The notes: generated by a model from the sequence alone, not told the origin. A DNA stretch of 64,000 nucleotides from Nonomuraea muscovyensis (GCF_014207745.1 NZ_JACHJB010000001.1:1178001-1242000), one strand, 5' to 3'. Shown: positions 1 through 9,451, counted from the first letter of the stretch. Numbers and translations are program-made.

Positions 1-468
1 CGCGAGGCCGGCGGGCAGGTCTCCGTGGCCGGGAATGGCCGCCTTGGGGGCGCTGGCACGATCCACCGGCGAGATGGGCAGCAAGGTGCGGCGGTCACGT
101 GGCGTGTGCGGCGTGAGGGGCCGGCCCGCGAGCACGTCGTCGAGACGGCCCCCGATCTCGGCGTAGTCGTCGAAGGAGATCACCGCGCTGGCCTCGGGCA
201 GCGCCTCGGCCAGTTCGTTGCCGTAGCGCTCGGCCATGCAGCCGGCGGCGACCACCTTGGCGCCGGAGTCGGCCGCGGCGAGCAGCGTGTCGATGGAGTC
301 CTTCTTCGCCGAGTCGATGAAGCCGCACGTGTTGACGACGACGACGTCGGGGTCGTCGTCGCCGAGCTGCCAACCGGCAGCCTCAAGTCGCGCGGCCAGC
401 TCCTCGGAGTCGACCTCGTTGCGGGCGCAGCCCAGCGTGATCAGCGATGCGGTTCGGCGGGATGACAT
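1..468 (-). CDS. rimO: Ribosomal protein S12 methylthiotransferase RimO, N-terminal part
   Basis: Partial gene: 156 codons are present and the 3' end runs off the left edge. The protein begins [20 protein letters not shown], the UPF0004 (methylthiotransferase) N-terminal domain, with cysteines in LGCARN, NTCGF and [10 protein letters not shown] positioned as the ligands of the auxiliary 4Fe-4S cluster. RimO is a radical-SAM enzyme that methylthiolates a conserved aspartate of ribosomal protein S12. The radical-SAM CxxxCxxC motif and the TRAM domain would lie outside the window. It is the last gene of the minus-strand run ftsK, RodZ-like, rimO, which supports the family call. The ATG at 468 is chosen because translation from it gives the canonical N-terminus. 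Confidence 0.93.
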   Translation of the reverse strand, partial: MSSRRTASLITLGCARNEVDSEELAARLEAAGWQLGDDDPDVVVVNTCGFIDSAKKDSIDTLLAAADSGAKVVAAGCMAERYGNELAEALPEASAVISFDDYAEIGGRLDDVLAGRPLTPHTPRDRRTLLPISPVDRASAPKAAIPGHGDLPAGLA

Positions 469-514
469 GGTGAACACTACGGTATCGGGAGTTGGCCACC
501 GCCTGATGCACCGG

Positions 515-1261
515 CTACCGGGCTCGCGACTTGGGCGGCCCGAACGAGCGCCGCACGGCCTCGCCGCTCGCGCCGGCCGGGCCGAGGTCCTTGCCGTTGA
601 CCTGCAGTGTCACGGCACCGCCGTCGCCCAGGAGCAGACTGATCCGCTTCGGGGCACGCCAGGTGACCGTCTTGCCGGCCGCCAAGGTGCCGGCGAAGAG
701 CCTGCGGCCCTCGGCGTCGCGGACGTCGACGTAGGAGGAGCGGCCGGCCTTGGCCTCGACGACGACCTGCCCCTTGACGGCCGCCGCCCGCTTGCCGCGG
801 CCGGCTCCCCGCGTGGCGGGCGCGGTGGGCGTCGCCGAGATCCGGACGCCGGCCGAGCGCACCTTCTCCGGCTCGCCGCCCATCACCCTGACCACGCCGA
901 AGACGACGACGATGGCCAGCGCCACCCCGAGCGCGGTGGTCCAGTTGGGTCCGCGCCGCTCGACCAGCTTGATCCGGCGGTCGGCCTGGAACACGGCGGC
1001 GGCCCGGACAGGGGCGGGCGCCCCGCCGTGCTGGTCGTCGAAGAGGTGGACCATCGCCTCGGGATCGAGCCCGACGGCCCGCGCGAGGGCCTTGACGTGC
1101 CCGCGCTCGTAGAAGTCGCCTCCACACTGTGAGAAGTCGTCACGCTCGATCGCGTAGATGATGGCCTCGCGGATGCGGGTGGCGGCGCTCAGCTGCGCGA
1201 CCGTCATCCCCGCCGCCGCCCTGGCCGCCGCCAGCCTGGCTCCTATGCTCTGATCCTCCAC
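515..1261 (-). CDS. RodZ-like helix-turn-helix membrane protein
   Basis: A 248-residue protein. Residues about 7-70 form a Cro/C1-type HTH ([20 protein letters not shown]...), as in RodZ. One membrane segment follows at about 107-127 ([20 protein letters not shown]). The exported C-terminal half, about 155-235, resembles the DUF4115 domain of RodZ ([28 protein letters not shown]). The layout of cytoplasmic HTH, single TM and extracytoplasmic beta domain is that of RodZ, which links MreB to wall synthesis in rods. In actinomycetes the same architecture usually lies between ftsK and rimO, as here. Function beyond envelope or morphology is unproven. It could be co-transcribed with rimO, whose start is 46 bp downstream. 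Confidence 0.8.
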   Translation of the reverse strand: MEDQSIGARLAAARAAAGMTVAQLSAATRIREAIIYAIERDDFSQCGGDFYERGHVKALARAVGLDPEAMVHLFDDQHGGAPAPVRAAAVFQADRRIKLVERRGPNWTTALGVALAIVVVFGVVRVMGGEPEKVRSAGVRISATPTAPATRGAGRGKRAAAVKGQVVVEAKAGRSSYVDVRDAEGRRLFAGTLAAGKTVTWRAPKRISLLLGDGGAVTLQVNGKDLGPAGASGEAVRRSFGPPKSRAR

Positions 1262-1339
1262 GACACGCGCCTCCCAGCCCCCGACGATGCGTAGTTAGTC
1301 ATATTCAACCAGTAATCATCGGGCAGGCGTGCATCGGGG

Positions 1340-3892
1340 TCATTCGCCACGCAAGTCGGCCAGCAGCGCGGCCAGGTCGTCGGGCTTCACGAGCACCTCG
1401 CGGGCCTTGGAACCCTCGCTGGGGCCGACCACCTCGCGGCTCTCCAGCAGGTCCATCAGCCGGCCGGCCTTGGCGAAGCCGACCCGCAGCTTGCGCTGCA
1501 GCATCGAGGTGGAGCCGAACTGGGTCGTCACGATCAGCTCGGCCGCCTGGACGAGCAGGTCGAGGTCGTCGCCGATGTCCTCGTCGATCTCGCGCTTGGT
1601 GGAGACCGCCGCCGTCACGTCGGGCCGGTACTCGGCCTGCATCTGCGTCTTGCAGTGCGTGACGATCTCGCCGATCTCCTTCTCGGACACGAACGCGTTC
1701 TGGATGCGGATGGGCTTGCTGGCGCCCATCGGCAGGAACAGCGCGTCACCCTGGCCGACGAGCTTGTCGGCGCCGGGCTGGTCGAGGATGACCCGCGAGT
1801 CGGTGAGCGAGGACACGGCGAACGCCAGCCGGGACGGCACGTTGGCCTTGATGAGGCCGGTGACGACGTCCACGCTGGGCCGCTGGGTGGCGATGACGAG
1901 GTGGATGCCGGCGGCGCGGGCGAGCTGCGTGATGCGCACGATCGAGTCTTCGACGTCGCGCGGCGCGACCATCATCAGGTCGGCCAGCTCGTCGACGATG
2001 ACGAGCAGGTAGGGGTAGGGCTGGTAGACCCGCTCGCTGCCCGGTGGCGGCTGCAGCTTGCCGGCCCGCACGGCCTTGTTGAACTCGTCGACGTGCCGGA
2101 ACCCGCTGGCCGCCAGGTCGTCGTAGCGGCGGTCCATCTCGCCCACCACCCACTCGAGGGCTTCGGCGGCCTTCTTGGGGTTGGTGATGATGGGCGTGAT
2201 CAGGTGCGGGATGCCCTCGTAGACCGACAGCTCCACGCGCTTGGGGTCGACCAGCACCATCCGCACCTCGTCGGGCGTGGCCCGCATGAGGATGGAGGTG
2301 ATGAGGCCGTTGACGCAGACCGACTTGCCCGCGCCCGTCGCGCCCGCGATCAGCAGGTGGGGCATCTTGGCGAGGTTGGCGACGATGGTGCGGCCCTCGA
2401 CGTCCTTGCCGAGCCCCACGATCATCGGGTGGTGGTCTGCCTGCGCCACCTGTGCCCTGAGCACGTCGCCCAGCGCCACGAGGTCCTTGTCGGCGTTGGG
2501 GATCTCCACGCCGATGGCCGACTTGCCGGGGATCGGCGACAGGATGCGGACGTCCGCGGACTTGACGGCGTAGGCGATGTTCTTGGTGAGGGCGGTGACC
2601 TTCTCCACCTTGACGGCCGGTCCGAGCTCGATCTCGTAGCGGGTCACGGTCGGCCCACGGGTGAACCCGATCACCTGCGCGTCGATGGCGAACTGCTCCA
2701 GCACGCTGGTCAGCGCGTTGACCACGACGGTGTTGGCCTTGGTCTGCGGCTTGGGCGGGCTGCCGGGCTTGAGGAACTGCAGGTCGGGCAGGCTGTACGG
2801 CCCGGCCTGCGGCGACAGCACGAGCTGCTCGACCTTGCGCGGCGCGGGAGTCGGCTCGGGCGGCTCCGGAGGCTCCGGCCTGCGCTGCGCCGGCGCGGCC
2901 GCCTGCGGCTCCCGCTCCTCCTCGACCAGTCCGGGGACGATCTCCGGAGAGTGGCCGTCGCGCTTGTCCTGGTCGGACAGCACCGGCGTGTCGTACGGCT
3001 TGACCAGGTCACCGGTCTCCGGGTCGGTCTGCTTCTTCGGCCGGGACCGCTTCCTGGCCGGGTGCCGCCCCGGCTCGCCCGCGGGCGCCTGCCGTTCGAA
3101 GAGCATGTGCCTGAGCTCGGCCAGCCGTTCGGGGATGCGGTGCACCGGTGTCGCGGTGATCACCAGCACGCCGAACCCGGACAGCAGGAGCAGCAGCGGG
3201 ATCGTGATCCACGACGGCAGGATGCTCATCGGCGGGGCCGAGACGATGAACCCGACGAGGCCGCCCGCCTGGGAGACCCGGTCCATGCCGTCGTTGGCGG
3301 TGCCGGCGGGGTTGGGGTAGGGCACGTCGTTGGCCACGTGGATGACGCCGAGCACGCCGACGAGCAGCGCGCTCCAGCCGATCGACATGCGGCCGGTGTC
3401 GGCGTTCTGGTCGGGGTGGCGCAGATAGCGCCAGGCCAGCAGGCCGAGCAGCAGCGGCAGGGCCCACGCCAGCGAGCCGAACACGCCGCGCACGACGGTG
3501 TTGACCACGGTGGCGACGGCGCCGTCGGAGGCGCGCCAGGTCATCGCGGCCAGCACGATCGCGCCCGCGAGGACCGTCAGGCCCACGCCGTCGCGCCGGT
3601 GGGCCGGGTCCAGCTCGCGGGCGTTCTTGCCCAGCGCCCGCGCCATGCTGCCGACGCCGCCCGCGAGCAGCATCCAGAGCCCCACGACCAGCTTGCCGAT
3701 CATGGTGAAGACCCAGGTGATCGGATCCGGATGGGTCAGGCCCGGCTTGCGTGACGACGTGGAGCCCCTGGCCGATCCCTTGGCCCTCGGTCGCGCCGGC
3801 GACGCGGATCCCCGTTTGGCAGAGGTCGTACGAGGCGAGGCCGACCGCTTCGCCGGCCCCTTCGGTGCGCTTTTCGGCGGACGGGTGGCCAT
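1340..3892 (-). CDS. ftsK: DNA translocase FtsK/SpoIIIE
   Basis: About 850 residues from the ATG at 3892 (MATRPPKSAPKG). The N-terminus is a Lys/Arg/Ser-rich cytoplasmic tail, then four or so hydrophobic segments at about 60-230 anchor it. A Pro-rich linker follows, then the FtsK alpha/beta motor with Walker A GATGAGKS near residue 517 and the conserved LPHLLIAGATGAGKS / VDPKRVELSVYEGIPHL context. The C-terminal winged-helix gamma domain (LQRKLRVGFAKAGRLMDLLESREVVGP) reads chromosomal orienting sequences. The hexameric motor pumps chromosomal DNA at division or sporulation septa. An in-frame GTG at 4015 would add 41 arginine-rich residues of non-coding character, so the later ATG is preferred, though neither start has a strong Shine-Dalgarno. 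Confidence 0.94.
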   Translation of the reverse strand: MATRPPKSAPKGPAKRSASPRTTSAKRGSASPARPRAKGSARGSTSSRKPGLTHPDPITWVFTMIGKLVVGLWMLLAGGVGSMARALGKNARELDPAHRRDGVGLTVLAGAIVLAAMTWRASDGAVATVVNTVVRGVFGSLAWALPLLLGLLAWRYLRHPDQNADTGRMSIGWSALLVGVLGVIHVANDVPYPNPAGTANDGMDRVSQAGGLVGFIVSAPPMSILPSWITIPLLLLLSGFGVLVITATPVHRIPERLAELRHMLFERQAPAGEPGRHPARKRSRPKKQTDPETGDLVKPYDTPVLSDQDKRDGHSPEIVPGLVEEEREPQAAAPAQRRPEPPEPPEPTPAPRKVEQLVLSPQAGPYSLPDLQFLKPGSPPKPQTKANTVVVNALTSVLEQFAIDAQVIGFTRGPTVTRYEIELGPAVKVEKVTALTKNIAYAVKSADVRILSPIPGKSAIGVEIPNADKDLVALGDVLRAQVAQADHHPMIVGLGKDVEGRTIVANLAKMPHLLIAGATGAGKSVCVNGLITSILMRATPDEVRMVLVDPKRVELSVYEGIPHLITPIITNPKKAAEALEWVVGEMDRRYDDLAASGFRHVDEFNKAVRAGKLQPPPGSERVYQPYPYLLVIVDELADLMMVAPRDVEDSIVRITQLARAAGIHLVIATQRPSVDVVTGLIKANVPSRLAFAVSSLTDSRVILDQPGADKLVGQGDALFLPMGASKPIRIQNAFVSEKEIGEIVTHCKTQMQAEYRPDVTAAVSTKREIDEDIGDDLDLLVQAAELIVTTQFGSTSMLQRKLRVGFAKAGRLMDLLESREVVGPSEGSKAREVLVKPDDLAALLADLRGE

Positions 3893-4053
3893 GATGCCAA
3901 AGGTACGTCGGAGACACGGCGGACGCACTGAGGCTCGCCGGTGTCGCGGCCGAACCGTGAGACCGGGAGCCCCAGCCCGGCTCTTCTCGGCAACCCTGGG
4001 GTGCCGGACGGCCACGTTCTGTCACCCTGAGAGTAACCGCATTACGACGCCGA

Positions 4054-7000
4054 GTGATGTTTGTGGGACGCATAGTGGATCCGACCCGCGTGTCGAGCAG
4101 GGCCTTCGACGGCACCCCGCACGCCCCGGCCGCCGCCCGGAGGTTCGTCCGCCGGGTGCTGGCCGACTGGCGCCTCGGCGACCTGGCCGACGACGCCGTG
4201 CTGCTGACCAGCGAGCTCGTCACCAACGCGGTGGTGCACGCGGGCACCGGCGTCGAGCTGACCTGCCGTCTCGTCCCGCACGCCGACCCGCCCGTGCTGG
4301 AGATCGAGGTGGGCGACCACCGGCCGGCGCTGACGGTCGCCGCGCCCGGGCGTGGGCTCACCCTGGCCGGCATGCTCGCCGACGGATGGGGCGTCACCTA
4401 CACCGGCACCCGCAAGAGGGTCTGGGTGCGCCTGGAGCTGCCCGGCGGCGCGGACGCCCGCCACGCGGAGCCGGAGCCGTCAGCGTCCCTGGAGACGCTG
4501 CACGTGGGCGTGGTCGTGACGGGGCCGGACGGCCGCGTGCTGTCCTGGAGCCCGGAGGCGCGGGCCCTGCTCGGCTGGTGGCCGGAGCAGGTGACGGGCC
4601 GGCCCCTGGCGTGGCTCCTGGCCCGCGACCGCACCTCGCTCCCGCCCCGCCACCACCTCTCCCCCACCCCGCCCACAGCACCGCCGGACGGCCCCTCCCC
4701 CACAGTGCCGCCGGACGACCGCTCCCCCACATCGCCCACAACGCCTCCGGACGGCCGCTCCCCCAGCTCGCCCGCGGCGGCCGGGGGCGTCGGGTCCTCC
4801 GCATCGCTCCCGCCCCCTCCGGGCGGGCGATCGCCCGACGTCTCACCTTCAGGCCCTCCGCCGCGGGACGGCTCACCGCCGGCCGGGGCGTTCGCGGGCG
4901 GGCCGTCGCCTCTCGACCCGTCGCGGGTGGGGCGGTGGCGGGGGGAGGCGTGGATGCGACACGCCGACGGCCGGCCGGTGCCCGTCTACGTCTCCCACGT
5001 ACGGGCCCGCGCGGGCTGCTCGGTGTGGATGGTGGCGCCGCAGGAGCACCGCTACGTCCTGGCCACCCCGGCGGCGCCGCTCAGGCGCGAGACGGCGAGC
5101 CGGATCAAGGACGTCCTCGGTCACGACCGGCCCCTGGCCGACCTGCTCGACACCGTCGCCCAGATCGTCCACTCGGCCGGCGGGGGCGACGCCTCCTACG
5201 TCCTGCTGCGTGATGACGACAACCGCTTGCCAGCCAGGGGTGGCGATCACGTCCGATCCGTGGACGCCCGCCACCCGCACGGCCGTGCAGCGGACGGGCG
5301 TGCGGGTGGCGGCCCTGGAGCTGACCGCCCTGGAGCGGTGCGCGGGACGGACGGACGCGGGACGGACGGACGCGGGACGGACGGACGCGGGACGGACGGA
5401 CGCGGGACGGACGGACGCGGGACGGTGCGGAAGGGGGCTCGGGCCGGGCAGGGCGGCAAGGGGTTCGGGGTGGCGGCGGGCACCGGGGCGACGGCCGGGC
5501 TGGTGGGGGTGCTGACCACGGGGGTGTTCGGCACCGACCATCGCTCGCCGGTGGTCGTGGGAGACGTGCTCACGGCGGATGTGGAGCTGGCGCAGCGGTT
5601 GCGGGCCAGGTCGCTGGCGTGCGCCCCGCTCGTGGTGGCGGACGAGGTGATCGGCCATCTGGTGGTGACGGCCGCCGAGCCGTTCCGGTTCGACGACGAG
5701 CTCGCGGAGGTGCTCGGGCACATAGCCGGCCAGGTGGCCGCGACCGTGCACCGGGAACGGGCGGCCGAGCGGGAGCGGGCCAGGCACGGGCGGCTGTCGT
5801 TCCTGGCGGAGGCCGGCGAGCTGCTGGCGGGCGCGCGGGACGAGGAGCTGATCGCCGCGCTGACGGCGCAGCTCGTGGTGCCCAAGATCGCCACCTGGGC
5901 CGCCGTCTATCTCACGGACCTCGCGGGCATGACGCGGCTCGCCCACGTCTGGCACAGCGACGAGCGGCTCAATGCCGACCTGCGCCTCTCGCTGCCCGCC
6001 ATCCCGGGCGCCCACGCGGCCCCGTCGGGCACGTCACGGCCGGACCCGGGGCCGAGCCCGGACCTTGCGGGGAGACCCCTGGAGCACGCCCGTCCGGCCG
6101 CGGACGACCTGCCGGCGGGGGCGGGGACGGACGACCCGCAGAAGCGCCAGGGCGCCCCTCGGGAAGGGCACGGCGTCCCCCGCACGGGCGAGGACGTCCT
6201 GCGGGAAGGACGGGGCATCTCGCGCACGGGGCAGGGCGTCGCTCGTGCCGGGCGGGACGCGGGGCGGGGCGCGGGGCAGGGCTCGGGGCGGGGCGAGGGG
6301 CAGGGCGCGGAGGGGGTGTGGCCGATCGGGGAGGAGACCGTGCTGTCGTTCCCGCTGCTGACGCAGGGGCGGTCGTACGGGGCGCTGGTGATCGGGCGGG
6401 CGGAGCCCACGCTGCCGCTGGAGCTGGCCGGGCTGCTGACCGACCTGTGCCGCCTGGTGGCGCTCAACCTGCACACGGCGATGCTGTACGCCCGCCAGGC
6501 CACCACGTCGCGGGCGTTGCAGCGCGGGCTGCTGCCGGGCGGTGTGGCGAGCATGCCGGGGGTGGAGTCGGCGGTCGTCTATCAGCCGGCGGAGGAGGGT
6601 GCCGACGTGGGCGGCGACTTCTACGACCTGTTCGTGGTGGGCGACCACTGGTGCTTCGCGCTGGGTGACGTGTGCGGTTCGGGGCCGGAGGCCGCGGCGG
6701 CGACGGGGCTGGCCCGTCACGCCGTACGCCTGCTGGCCAAGGAGCGCTACACGGTGGCCGACATCCTGCACCGGCTCAACCGGACGTTGCTGGAGGACGG
6801 CGAGGAGGGGCGGTTCCTCAGCCTGCTGTGCGGCGAGCTGGCGCCGCTGCCGCGCGGCGGGGCGTTGTGCACGGTCGCGTGCGCCGGGCATCCGCCGCCG
6901 CTGCTGCTGCGCGTGGACGGCACGGTCGAGACGGTGGCGACGCCGCAACTCCTTCTCGGCATCGAGCACGAGGTGCGGTTCTTCACGGAGACGTTCGAGC

Positions 7001-7266
7001 TGGCGCCGGGTGAGGTGCTGCTGTGCGTCACCGACGGGGTGACGGAGCGGCGCTCGGGCGGCCGGCTGCTGGACGACGACGACGGGCTGGCGCGGCTGCT
7101 GGCGGGGTGCGCGGGGCTCAGCGCCCACGCCGTCGCCGAACGGGTGCGGCAGGCGGTCGAGGAGTTCGCCGCCGAGCCGTCGGGGGACGACGTGGCGCTG
7201 CTGGTGCTGAAGGCGACGCCCCCGGCTGGGGTGCGGGCGGGCGCCCGGCGCGCCCCGACGTGCTGA
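4054..7266 (+). CDS. Multidomain SpoIIE-family PP2C phosphatase with RsbW-like ATPase, PAS and GAF domains
   Basis: A 1070-residue predicted partner-switching regulator. Residues about 15-130 are a GHKL anti-sigma-type kinase fold (LLTSELVTNAVVHAG; GRGLTLAGMLADGWG). A PAS domain follows at about 147-190 and a Pro/Ser-rich linker at about 195-290. A GAF-like domain covers about 350-575 and a second about 585-800, interrupted by Arg/Gly-rich low-complexity sequence. The C-terminal SpoIIE PP2C domain, about 815-1060, has the metal-binding signature EEGADVGGDFYDLF and FALGDVCGSGPEAAA. It should dephosphorylate an anti-sigma-factor antagonist. The first GAF holds five copies of a 15-bp repeat and a stretch whose better reading lies in another frame (see findings), so the protein may be damaged or mis-sequenced there. 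Divergent from ftsK. Confidence 0.85.
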   Translation: MMFVGRIVDPTRVSSRAFDGTPHAPAAARRFVRRVLADWRLGDLADDAVLLTSELVTNAVVHAGTGVELTCRLVPHADPPVLEIEVGDHRPALTVAAPGRGLTLAGMLADGWGVTYTGTRKRVWVRLELPGGADARHAEPEPSASLETLHVGVVVTGPDGRVLSWSPEARALLGWWPEQVTGRPLAWLLARDRTSLPPRHHLSPTPPTAPPDGPSPTVPPDDRSPTSPTTPPDGRSPSSPAAAGGVGSSASLPPPPGGRSPDVSPSGPPPRDGSPPAGAFAGGPSPLDPSRVGRWRGEAWMRHADGRPVPVYVSHVRARAGCSVWMVAPQEHRYVLATPAAPLRRETASRIKDVLGHDRPLADLLDTVAQIVHSAGGGDASYVLLRDDDNRLPARGGDHVRSVDARHPHGRAADGRAGGGPGADRPGAVRGTDGRGTDGRGTDGRGTDGRGTDGRGTVRKGARAGQGGKGFGVAAGTGATAGLVGVLTTGVFGTDHRSPVVVGDVLTADVELAQRLRARSLACAPLVVADEVIGHLVVTAAEPFRFDDELAEVLGHIAGQVAATVHRERAAERERARHGRLSFLAEAGELLAGARDEELIAALTAQLVVPKIATWAAVYLTDLAGMTRLAHVWHSDERLNADLRLSLPAIPGAHAAPSGTSRPDPGPSPDLAGRPLEHARPAADDLPAGAGTDDPQKRQGAPREGHGVPRTGEDVLREGRGISRTGQGVARAGRDAGRGAGQGSGRGEGQGAEGVWPIGEETVLSFPLLTQGRSYGALVIGRAEPTLPLELAGLLTDLCRLVALNLHTAMLYARQATTSRALQRGLLPGGVASMPGVESAVVYQPAEEGADVGGDFYDLFVVGDHWCFALGDVCGSGPEAAAATGLARHAVRLLAKERYTVADILHRLNRTLLEDGEEGRFLSLLCGELAPLPRGGALCTVACAGHPPPLLLRVDGTVETVATPQLLLGIEHEVRFFTETFELAPGEVLLCVTDGVTERRSGGRLLDDDDGLARLLAGCAGLSAHAVAERVRQAVEEFAAEPSGDDVALLVLKATPPAGVRAGARRAPTC
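5344..5425 (+). repeat. 15-bp in-frame tandem repeat in the phosphatase gene
   Basis: About five near-perfect copies of the unit GCGGGACGGACGGAC lie inside the first GAF domain of the phosphatase gene. Because the unit is a multiple of three, copy-number change keeps the frame and adds GTDGR pentapeptides in the long frame. The array coincides with an apparent change of the best coding frame. Confidence 0.9.
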
Positions 7267-7348
7267 CGGGGCGGACACGGTGGCGGGCGGTCGGGGGCGT
7301 GCTCGGGGGCGCCGGTGCGGCAGGACGCCGTGCGGGTCCGCCGGTGGG

Positions 7349-8290
7349 CTAGGCGGGGAAGCGGTAGGTGGTGGTGGAGGTGTGGCGCTCGCCCGGCCGC
7401 AGCACCGTGGAGGGGAAGTGCGGCTGATTGGGCGAGTCGGGGAAGCGCTGGGTCTCCAGGCAGAATCCCGCGTGCGGCCCGTACGGCGTGGCGACGCCGT
7501 CGAGCATGCCGCCCGCGTAGAACTGCACGCCCGGCTCGCTGGTGGTGACCTCCATGGTGAGCCCGCCCACGGGCTCGGTCACCGTGATGCCGCCGTCGAG
7601 GACGAAGCAGTGGTCGTAGGCGCCGTCGTAGCGGGCGCCGATGGCGTGGGGGGTGGTGAAGTCGAACGGCGTGCCGGTGACCTTGGCCAGCTCCCCGGTC
7701 GGGATCTTGTCCGCGTCGACGGGCAGGTAGTGCTCGGCGTCCATCCGCACCACGTGGCCGAGCACGTCGCCGCCGCCGGCGAGGTTGAAGTAGGAGTGGT
7801 TGGTCAGGTTGAGCACGGTCGGCGCGTCGGTCTCGGCGGTGTAGTCGAGGCGCAGCGCGTCGCCGTCGAGGGTGTAGGTGACCCTGGCGCGCAGCGTGCC
7901 GGGGTAGCCCTGGTCGCCGTCGGGGCTGGTCAGGCCGAGGGTGACGGAGGAGTCGCTCGCGTCCTCGACGGTCCAGACCTTGCTGTCGAAGCCCTGGACG
8001 CCGCCGTGCAGGCTGTTGGGCCCGTTGTTGGCGGGCAGGGTGTGGGTGACGCCGTCGAGGGTGAAGGCGGCGCCGGCGATGCGGTTGCCGAACCTGCCGA
8101 CGACCGCGCCGAAGTAGCGGCTGCGCGTGCGGTAGTCGTCCAGCGTGTCCAGCCCGAGCACCACGTTCACCCCGGACACCTCCAGCGACTGGAGCACGGC
8201 GCCGTAGCTGAGCACGGCCGCCCGCAGCCGCCCGGAGGACAGCTCGAAGCGCTCGACGCGCTCCCCCGACGGCAGCGTTCCGAACATCAT
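7349..8290 (-). CDS. galM: Aldose 1-epimerase (mutarotase)
   Basis: 313 residues from the first of two consecutive ATG codons at 8290, preceded by the Shine-Dalgarno GGGAGAGG 7 nt upstream. It carries the galactose-mutarotase signatures NRIAGAAFTLDG, NNGPNSLHGG, NLTNHSYFNLAG (catalytic His region) and the C-terminal FCLETQRFPDSPN with the catalytic Glu. The enzyme interconverts alpha and beta anomers of aldoses in the cytoplasm. Its start overlaps the stop of the LacI regulator by 4 nt (ATGA), so the two are translationally coupled. This suggests mutarotation of the sugar or uronate handled by cluster A. A long open frame upstream in the same frame is a shadow of lacI. Confidence 0.93.
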   Translation of the reverse strand: MMFGTLPSGERVERFELSSGRLRAAVLSYGAVLQSLEVSGVNVVLGLDTLDDYRTRSRYFGAVVGRFGNRIAGAAFTLDGVTHTLPANNGPNSLHGGVQGFDSKVWTVEDASDSSVTLGLTSPDGDQGYPGTLRARVTYTLDGDALRLDYTAETDAPTVLNLTNHSYFNLAGGGDVLGHVVRMDAEHYLPVDADKIPTGELAKVTGTPFDFTTPHAIGARYDGAYDHCFVLDGGITVTEPVGGLTMEVTTSEPGVQFYAGGMLDGVATPYGPHAGFCLETQRFPDSPNQPHFPSTVLRPGERHTSTTTYRFPA

Positions 8291-9258
8291 GTGTGTGCCT
8301 CTCCCGTGGAGTCGCGGACGATCAGGGTGGTCTCCAGCATCGTGACGCCCGTGGCCGCCTGGGAGTCGACCGACTGCAGGAGCATGTCGACGGCGATGCG
8401 CCCGGCGGCGGCGGTGGGCATGGCGATGGTGGTCAGCTTGGGGCGGCTCAGCCGGCCGGCCACGATGTCGTCGACGCCGATGACGCTGATGTCGCCCGGC
8501 ACGTCCACGCCCCGCTCGGCGAGCCCTTCGATGAGGCCGATGGCGACCAGGTCGTTGTAGGCGAGGACGCCGGTCGCGCCGGAGGCGATCACGTCGGCGG
8601 CGGCGGCCAGGCCGCCCAGCTCCGTCGGCTGGTTGGGGCCGAGGAAGACGACGTCGACCTCGTGCGTCGCGGCGGCGGCCTCCTGCATCTCCTTGCTGGT
8701 CCACGACCCGCTGGGCCCGGTCACCAGGGCGAGCCTGCGGTGCCCGAGGGCGGTCAGGTGCTCGAAGGCGAGCCGGGCGCCGCGCGCCACGTCCATCAGG
8801 ACCGTGGCCATGCCCTTGACCCTGCGGTTGACCAGGACGAACGGCACCTCCTCGCGGAGCCGCTCGATGGTGCGGTTGGTCAGGCGCGGGCTGCACAGCA
8901 GCACGCCGTCGACCTGCTTGGTGAGGGTCTGGATCAGATCCTCCTCGACCTTGGGGTCCTCGTCGGTGTCGGCGACGAAGACGTGGTAGTCGCGGAGTCT
9001 CGCCTGCTCCTGCGCAGCCTTGATCAGCGGCGGGAAGAACGGGTTGGAGATGTCCGCGACGATGAGACCGAGGTTGTGGGTGCGGCCGGTGGTCAGCGCG
9101 CGGGCGGCCCGGTTGGGCCGGTAGCCGAGGTCGTCGGCGACGGCCAGGACGCGGGTGCGGGTCTCCGGGTTGACCAGGTGGGGGGCCGAGAAGGCCCGCG
9201 ACACCGTGGAGACGTGCACGCCGGACGCCCGTGCCACGTCGCGAATCGTCACCGCCAC
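8287..9258 (-). CDS. LacI-family transcriptional repressor
   Basis: 323 residues. The N-terminal HTH is textbook LacI (VTIRDVARASGVHVSTVSRAFSAP, residues 3-25), followed by the hinge helix NRAARALTTGRT with the Ala-Leu pair that wedges into a central CG step. A periplasmic-binding-protein-like sensor domain occupies 60-323. It is transcribed divergently from the acid-sugar operon starting at 9485 and is coupled to galM. Palindromes of the LacI type (CAAgCGtTTG at 9295-9304, GCAACCGGTTGC at 9440-9451) flank its promoter, and a further CAACCGGTTG lies before the cluster A transporter. It is therefore the likely local repressor of cluster A and probably autoregulated. The effector is unknown, presumably an acid sugar or its glycoside. 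Confidence 0.92.
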   Translation of the reverse strand: MAVTIRDVARASGVHVSTVSRAFSAPHLVNPETRTRVLAVADDLGYRPNRAARALTTGRTHNLGLIVADISNPFFPPLIKAAQEQARLRDYHVFVADTDEDPKVEEDLIQTLTKQVDGVLLCSPRLTNRTIERLREEVPFVLVNRRVKGMATVLMDVARGARLAFEHLTALGHRRLALVTGPSGSWTSKEMQEAAAATHEVDVVFLGPNQPTELGGLAAAADVIASGATGVLAYNDLVAIGLIEGLAERGVDVPGDISVIGVDDIVAGRLSRPKLTTIAMPTAAAGRIAVDMLLQSVDSQAATGVTMLETTLIVRDSTGEAHT

Positions 9259-9280
9259 GCTTGGCCTCCTCCGACCATGG

Positions 9281-9304
9281 CTTGTACTTTAGTGCAAGCG
9301 TTTG
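9281..9304. promoter_or_regulatory. Overlapping palindromes in the lacI promoter
   Basis: An 18-bp imperfect palindrome CTTGTACTTTAGTGCAAG (9281-9298; 14 of 18 positions symmetric) overlaps a LacI-type site CAAGCGTTTG (9295-9304; 8 of 10 symmetric, CG centre). Both lie 23-46 bp upstream of the lacI start, where an autoregulatory operator would be expected. Confidence 0.55.
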
Positions 9305-9439
9305 TATCGCTGTCAATGAACCGGCGCCGGGGCCCCGGACATCGCGGTGCCCACCCTATCCCTCATCAGTTCGGTGGTAGATGCCCCGAGCCACGCGACC
9401 ATGGCTTGACGTTGCCGGAACCGAACCTCAATACTTTTT

Positions 9440-9451
9440 GCAACCGGTTGC
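9440..9451. promoter_or_regulatory. LacI-type operator GCAACCGGTTGC
   Basis: A perfect 12-bp palindrome with the CCGG centre typical of LacI-family operators, 33 bp upstream of the ATG at 9485. The same 10-bp core CAACCGGTTG recurs at 20051-20060 before the transporter operon of the cluster. It probably controls the operon 9485-14181. Confidence 0.75.

Noticed and set aside
1655..3754. 699-residue plus-strand open frame antisense to ftsK
   Set aside because: Composition (Arg/Gly/His/Asp-rich) is that of a high-GC shadow frame; ftsK on the other strand is unmistakable.
7349..9316. 655-residue frame suggesting a galM fusion
   Set aside because: The part upstream of 8290 is an out-of-frame reading of the lacI gene; galM has its own ATG, Shine-Dalgarno and ATGA coupling.
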